Assembly: GCA_011947345.1 (NCBI GenBank)
Contig: JAAVTG010000002.1
Span: forward strand, 124,001-188,000
From: Phytophthora quininea
Lineage: Eukaryota > Oomycota > Peronosporomycetes > Peronosporales > Peronosporaceae
Direction: 5' to 3'
Length of the DNA stretch: 64,000 nt
Shown in pieces: positions 58,278 to 64,000 of the stretch. The position numbers and the translations under genes are program-made. The notes under the pieces are model-generated. The model was given only the letters and a program-made list of their open reading frames with translations, searched no databases and had not been told where the DNA came from. Numbering within the stretch: position 1 is the first letter of the stretch; each line of letters opens with the position of its first letter.

Positions 58278-58297
58278 CGACCTCCCCAGGAAGGGAA

Positions 58298-61200
58298 TCA
58301 CATACTTGCCGATGAACAGGCGGTAAGGTGAACCATCATTATCGGAAGTCGATCTGGCAACAAAAGTTCGGGAGGCAGGTATTTTGCGTGCTGCATCGAG
58401 ACTTGTTTTTCTCGCAAACGCTTTGATCCGTGCGGGTTCAGACCATTTAGGCGTCTTAAGAAATGCTTAATGAGACCTGGTACTGATTGTAAATTCGATA
58501 CTGGCTCCCAGGTGATATCGTCGCTTGCTCCGACCCATTTGCACTTATACTCGTCTAATCCCTCAAGGTTCAATCGATGCTCCAAAACATCCTCGATTAA
58601 ATGCCCTCAGACCCGTCCTTCAATCGCACTGTTGGAACAACATTCCGACGGAAAGGTGAATCATCTTTTCGGAAAAGCTTCAAATTCATGGTATGAAACA
58701 CCGGATATAGTGTGACCTGAGGTGGCAAATTCAAACGATAAGACGTGCCTCCGTGTTGTTTTTCAACAACCTCATACGGTCCGATCCATTTAGGTGCCAA
58801 TTTCCGCTTGACGGCGCCAGCGTTTTCGACACTCAAATTTCTGGTGGACACCAAGACCATATCCCCAAGCTGGAATGTTTGGTCACGGCGTCCCTTGTCG
58901 AACTGTAACTTCATTTTTGTGCGGCATCACGAACCTTTGCCTGGAGCTCGCGTAATATCTTCTCCATGTGCAGCAGGAACGTTGTTGATGCATTTTTCTT
59001 GTTGTCTGCGTTGGGAACCTCGTTGTGTAGTGGCATTGAAGGATTGTAACCTAGATCAGCGAAAAAGGGGCTCATTTGAATACTAGACTGGTAGTGACGG
59101 TTGTAGGCAAACTCTGCTAAAGCCAAGTAATCTGCCCAATCGCTCTTGTACCCGCTCACGTAACTTCTTAGATATGCTGCCAATATTCCATTGATACGTT
59201 CGACTTGGCCATCAGTCCTCTGTTGGTATGCAGCGGCCATCCTCAGCTTGGTGCCAGTCAGTTTAGCACATTCCTGCCAAAAGAGCGACGTGAATTTAGA
59301 ATCTCTGTCAGATGTAATATCTCGTGGGATTCCGTGATACCGCACATACTGGTTTACAAATACTGCAGCGAACTTCTCCGCCGAGATGGTCTTTCTCGTC
59401 TCGATGAAGTGAGCCCTTTTGTTAGTCGATCAGCTATCACCAGAACCGAGTCATTTCCTTTGTCATTTGGCGGCAAGCCAGTCACAAAATCCATACCGAT
59501 GGATTCCCATCGTGCTGTCGGTACTTCCAGCGGTCGCAAACAGCCAGGTGCCTTTCCAGTTCTCCCTTTACTCCGTTGACAGGATTGACAGGTCTTGACG
59601 TACTGCGTAATTCGTCGTGCCATATTTTTCCAGTAGAATCGTTCCTGCACAGCGCAAAGTGTTTTCTCAATCCCTGGATGGCCGCTCAGAGCACTATCAT
59701 GCAGCTCCCAAAGAACAGCATTTTGAACTTCGATATTGTCGGCTGGAATCCATACACGAGACACTCCATTTAAGGAGTAGTAGACAATATCATCTACTTC
59801 GGAATAGCTATACCGCTCTGCATGAGCTACTTGGGGCTTCTTTTCTTCTTTGAGGCATTGTAACACCCCTTGTTCCGTTTCCTGAGCCCTGCGAATGAGC
59901 TCCCTCAATGATAGTGCTTTTTCTTTCTTGGCGGCGTATAACTGCTTGTTTTTCTGGGCCAGGAAATCAACTTCAAAATCTCTACGTCTACTCAGAGCAT
60001 CCGCCACCGTGTTTGTCTCGCCTGGAATATAGTTAAATTTCAAGTTGTACTCTGCAAGCTGGTCGTACCAGCGGCAAATGCGACGATTTATACTCTTTGG
60101 GTAAGAACCTTTTCCAGTGAACGATGGTCGGTCTCTACAGTGCACCCTCCGTCGATGAGATACACTCGCCAAACATTCAAACAATGAATGATGGCTAGCA
60201 TTTCTTGTTCGTGAGTCGGGTAATTTAGTTCGGGAGATGTAAGCTTCCGTCCTGTAAAAGCTATTGGATGCTCGATACTTGAACTTGTATTTTGCTGCCG
60301 CTCGACCTCCTCTGAACAGGATGACGACTGGAAAAGCACTCCACCGATGGCAAACTGGGATGCATCTGTTCGAATACGAAAAGGACGAGAAAAATCGGGG
60401 AGAGCTAGCACCGGCGTCTTGCATAATGCCGACTTAAGCTCATCAAACGCAGCTTGTGCCGCAGGCGTCCAGACCAACACTTTCGCTTTTGATTTCACCA
60501 AATTGAAGAGTGGTGCGCTGATTTCCGAGTAGTGACTGCAGAACCGCTGTACGTAAACTGTTGTTCCCAAGAATGACTGCAAATCTTTCACACTGCGTGG
60601 TGTAGGCCAGTCCTTGATAACTGCAACTTTGTCAGGGTCGATTCGAACACCTTGTACGCCTACAAAATCGCCCAGGCAAGGTATTTCCTGGCTGCATATC
60701 GTCGATTTGGCTAATTTCAGGTATAGTTTCCGCTCTAAACAACGTTGAAAGACGCGTTCAACGGCTTGCAAATGGGTCTTAATGTCAGCCTCTCGAGTGA
60801 ATATGTAAATGTCATCGAAATATGTCGCTACTGTGTCTGCCAAATCCTTAAAAATCCCGTTGACTATACGATTAAAAGTGGCGGGAGCGTTGCTTAGGCC
60901 CATGGGCACCGCAATATATTCAAAGAGCCCGTCAGGGGTCTGGAACGCAGTCAGGGGTATGTCTTTCTCCCGCATACGTATCTGATAGTATCCGGAAAGC
61001 AAATCAAAACAACTATACCAGCAGCATCCAGCCATCCGATCCAAAATGTCATCTTTTCTCGGCATTGGTGTTGACTGACGTATGGTGAGCTCGTTCATCG
61101 CTCGATAGTCATGAACAATGCGCCACCCCACGGGTTTTCTTATGCAAAATGTTGGTGCGCCGTGGGGTGAGATGCTCGGGCGAATTAGGCCTGCTTCAAG

Positions 61201-62179
61201 CATCTCTTTTAGCCAAGAGCGTAATGTATTCGTTTGCTCCGGGCTTAGTCGCCACTGAGGACGAAAGATGGCACCGTGACCTGGCATTATTTCCATTTCG
61301 TGTTCTCCATGAACCGGTGGCCCTATAGGTAACTTTGTCCGGAATATTTTCTCGAACTTCTTTATCAAAGGATAGGCGGGGTTCAATCTGAACGAGTCCT
61401 GGTCCGTTTTTCTTGACGCTCCGATTTCTCACGCGTCTTCGTCTCGGCCGCATTCATCTGTTGTTGTTTCTCCGTAATATCGTCGAGATAAACGGCCAGG
61501 AAATCACCTCCTTTAACCCACGTAGCATGCATTGCGTTGATCGTTGCCTGAGGTAACACCACCATAAATTCAAAAGCCTTCTTTTGACAAGTCGTTTGGC
61601 TTGTTTCATCGAGATATATCGCGTCATCCCATGTATTTTACTGAAGTAAAACCGCTTCTCCTTTGAGTTCCGCAACACATGAAGTTTAGTTGGTTGCTGC
61701 GTTCGGCGACGATTAATCTTCAAGACAGGACTTCTCAGTTCAATATCCTGGTGTCGCCGTTCTGTCTTGTAAGGTGGTTTCTTACCATGCTTCACTATTA
61801 ACTTCACAAAGTGATCGGTGTCGTACACTCTGTCGGTGGCCCAGTCAATTATAGGCTTCATCTTTCTCTTCCACGGAACCCCCATCATCAAGTCACATCC
61901 ATTAGGAATGAGGCACACGTTGAAGTCAAAATCAAAGGCAGACATCTCATCCACGAAGATGCTCAGCGAAATCGTGCGGTTCGGAATGGATTCCGTCTCG
62001 CCATTTCCAAACGTGACGTTGAACGTTCCGCGATCCACAACAAATTTCATCAATCCGTTCGTTCGCAAGAACTCTTCGCTAACTCCACAGAAATCAGCTC
62101 CTTCGTCAAAGAAGGCCGACCCTCGGATAATTGCGTCCTTGAAAACGCAACTAACTTCTTTATCAGATAGCGACTCCAA
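58298..62179 (-). CDS. Gypsy pol: protease, RT, RNase H, integrase, chromodomain
   Basis: Five overlapping minus-strand frames form one polyprotein. Protease near 62110 has DEGAD in place of the usual D-S/T-GA. RT runs about 61386-60550 with YFDD at the catalytic site. RNase H follows (TDASQFAIGG, then HEQEMLAI, TDHRSL). Integrase has a His-Cys finger (HSALSGHPG, CQSCQRSKG), MDFVTGLP, and SDRDSKFT..GQVERING with the third acidic residue. A C-terminal GPY-like segment (WIGPYEVVEK) leads to a chromodomain (EYKCKWVGASDDITWEP). Frame changes fall at homopolymers, for example an AAAA run near 59420 and a TT step near 58602. Probably an intact frame in reality. Confidence 0.85.
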
Positions 62180-62308
62180 TCCGGCTCTGACTCCGTTTTC
62201 TCCACGAAGTACTTCACGTTGTCAGTTTTCCCGGGATCGAAGACCCACGAAATCAGGTTATCATCGGCAGCAGGAGGTCCTAGGATGCCATCCCTAGGAC
62301 CAGTTAGT

Positions 62309-63615
62309 TTACATCTGCTTTGATTTTTGACAGATCCGATTGAATAGCGGTGAGCACTTCCCAAATCTTGCTGTCATTTGATGGTAGCGAGGTCGAGGGA
62401 GTTGAGAGTGTTGATGCGGCATTGTACCCAGCTTTTCTCGGTTCAAAAGCCATTGGGGTTTTAATTCCGGGTGCAACGCCCAACACTTATCGGCCGTGTG
62501 ACCGGTTTCAAGGCAACGAGATGACGAGCAGCGCTGGCCCGTACGACCACGTGGCTTCGTTTCCGCTACCAATGTTTTCTTGGCTGACTTGCTCGTGGTT
62601 TTGGCTGTGTCATTGTCGGTTTCCTTCGGATTTAAACCTCTGGCTCCGTCCAGAAGATCATCAAGCGTGTCAAACTCACGGACTTGGAGAAGTTCGCGCA
62701 ACTTAGTTGATTTGAGCCCTTTCTTGAACAATATCATCTTGTACTGCTCGGAGACGTCATCAGTTTTACCAAGACGAACAAATTCCTCGATGTATGCGTC
62801 TAGTGATTTGGTGCCTTGCTTGCAATCAAAAAACTCGCGACGAGGTCTTCCTCCTTGGCCTTCGTGACGAATCGGTTACGCATCCCTTTAATGATTGACG
62901 TCCACGTCCGAGGGCCTTTGTAATCCCGCAACAACCAATGTTTGGCTTTACCTCGCGTATGGTTCATCATAAGTTGGCCAATGCGAGAGTCGACTTGCGC
63001 ATTTTTGAAGTATAATCCGTACGCCGCGTACCAAGTGATCATATTCAGTGCGTACACCTCTATATCCTCAGAATCCTCTCCGCCATAAGCGGGAGTCTCC
63101 TTCTGTTTTAGGCATTTCTCGACCTGCTTTTCCAGTTCCGCTGGAGAGTACACATTTAGGGCGTGATCAGGTGCAGGTCCGGTGACATCCCAATCTGGGT
63201 AGAGGCCGTCAGAGGCAAACACCAGCGAGCCAGGTTCAATTCTATTCACGGTGTCTTTGAGTGTGTTGATGTTGTCGATTGCGAGGCTCACTTCAGTTCT
63301 CAATTCCGTTGATTGGGCGGTTACCATGGCGATGCGAGTTTCCATAGCACTCAATCGTGCTTCTTGTTGCTGCGACATCGCTTGTATTTGGTTGGCGAGT
63401 TGCTGGAGCACAGCTTGATTGTCCTTCATGATCTGGGCACTGGCCATGTGCTTTCTGTCGCTTTTTAGTGCATACTCAGCCATTCCTTTGGCGATGCCTA
63501 CCTGGTCCGCACTTAGGTTTTTAGCTGGGCTTGGATTCCTTCGAAATCTGCCAGAACAGCGCGTAGTGACCTCACTTCTTCGGCTGTTAGAGGCGTCACC
63601 AGCTCGTTTGGACAT
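62309..63615 (-). CDS. Gypsy gag
   Basis: Capsid-type protein, starting MSKRAGDASNSRRSEV at 63615. A coiled-coil N-terminus is followed by the gag core (NMITWYAAYGLYFKN, KAKHWLLRDYKGPRTW). The frame breaks at a T6 run near 62842 and resumes as SLDAYIEEFVRLGK. It ends with a zinc knuckle (CLETGHTADKC, the CCHC second half; the first Cys spacing is irregular) before the stop at 62309. Confidence 0.8.
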
Positions 63616-63675
63616 GAACTTTCATCCATGTTACTGTCGCTCATTCTTGCTGTAGTCCCTTGACAAAGGCTACTA

Positions 63676-63992
63676 TGTTGCAATATGGTGGCACCCACTC
63701 CTGAAGTAGACTTCACGTTAGGGAGACCAGCCACGTCTTTAGGGCCGAGGAAGCTGCGTTGAAGGCAGGAACGAAGCAAGGACGAGGAACAGCGTTGCTC
63801 TGTTGATGTATTATTTTAGAGTGATGAAGAGGCAATCTTGGCGGCCGTTGTGAAACTACTACCAGTGCCTACTAGTTATAGAACTATGAAAATGAATTCT
63901 GTGATGCCTCACAACTTTCCTGATCTTGTCGACTGCCATTCTCGAGCACATATCTTGGAAATATCTTGTTTAATCTTTCCCAACCGGTAACA
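63676..63992 (-). repeat. 5' LTR of the gypsy element
   Basis: 317 bases; promoter end of the element, transcribing leftward. Partner of 57960-58277. Confidence 0.92.
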
Positions 63993-63997
63993 GCAAA
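63993..63997. repeat. Target-site duplication, LTR element, right
   Basis: GCAAA, copy of 57955-57959. Only three bases of host sequence follow before the window ends. Confidence 0.85.
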
Positions 63998-64000
63998 TTG

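Larger units (their letters stand above)
57960..63992 (-). mobile_element. Complete Ty3/gypsy chromodomain LTR retrotransposon
   Basis: A 6,033-base element, gag-pol on the minus strand, flanked by LTRs of 318 and 317 bases and a 5-base duplication. LTRs run TGTTGC..TAACA. They differ by one base, an A5 versus A4 run, so insertion is very recent. A purine-rich tract (GGGGAGG on the minus strand) lies beside the 3' LTR. The base run after the 5' LTR (minus-strand TAGTAGCC) is not an obvious tRNA-complementary TGG primer site. Order: gag, protease, RT, RNase H, integrase, chromodomain, hence a chromovirus-type gypsy. Confidence 0.92.

Overview
This is eukaryotic nuclear DNA. Its dense genes, short GT..AG introns (mostly 55-80 bases), oomycete-type secreted and four-transmembrane families, and mobile-element types fit an oomycete, most likely a Phytophthora or close relative. 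The species cannot be fixed from the window. No rRNA, tRNA, CRISPR array or bacterial operon was seen.

Layout. 1-8.8 kb: housekeeping genes, namely the 3' end of a dynein heavy chain, nuclear poly(A) polymerase, enoyl-CoA hydratase and an RPAP2/Rtr1-type RNA polymerase II CTD phosphatase. 8.9-14.6 kb: two copies of a secreted GH17 glucanase gene, the arms of a 1,373-base inverted repeat around a nucleostemin-type GTPase, TRM112 and a hypothetical gene. 14.8-30.3 kb: a TMF1-like golgin, a CCDC6-like coiled coil, a DNAJB chaperone, a START-like protein, a RagC/D GTPase, a Qa-SNARE, an AMPK gamma subunit, a small acylated p97-interacting-type protein, DRG1 and a CHCHD2-like protein. 30.5-38.9 kb: GH1 beta-glucosidase wreckage. 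One copy lacks its middle; the other is cut by two related MULEs in opposite orientation, one of which holds a mariner element. 39-46.3 kb: a four-transmembrane protein, an HSF-like factor, a CaMKK-like kinase ending in a CaaX box and a secreted protein. 47.4-52.6 kb: one very large gene joining PH, VPS9, PDZ-like, ankyrin and RasGEF regions. 52.8-58 kb: further copies of the four-transmembrane family and a paralogue of the secreted protein. The latter is interrupted near its end by a complete 6-kb chromodomain Ty3/gypsy element that fills 57,960-63,992.

Nearly every long gene is broken by single missing bases, mostly in short homopolymers. Near-identical copies inside the window (two LTRs; two four-transmembrane genes) differ by just such run lengths. 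I therefore read most frameshifts in conserved genes as consensus errors, not pseudogenes; the GH1, MULE and mariner genes carry additional real damage.

Functional links are loose, as usual in a eukaryote. RagC/D, AMPK gamma and a CaMKK-like kinase are all nutrient or energy signalling parts. The golgin, the SNARE and the VPS9/RasGEF protein serve membrane traffic. GH17, GH1 and the secreted pair act outside the cell.
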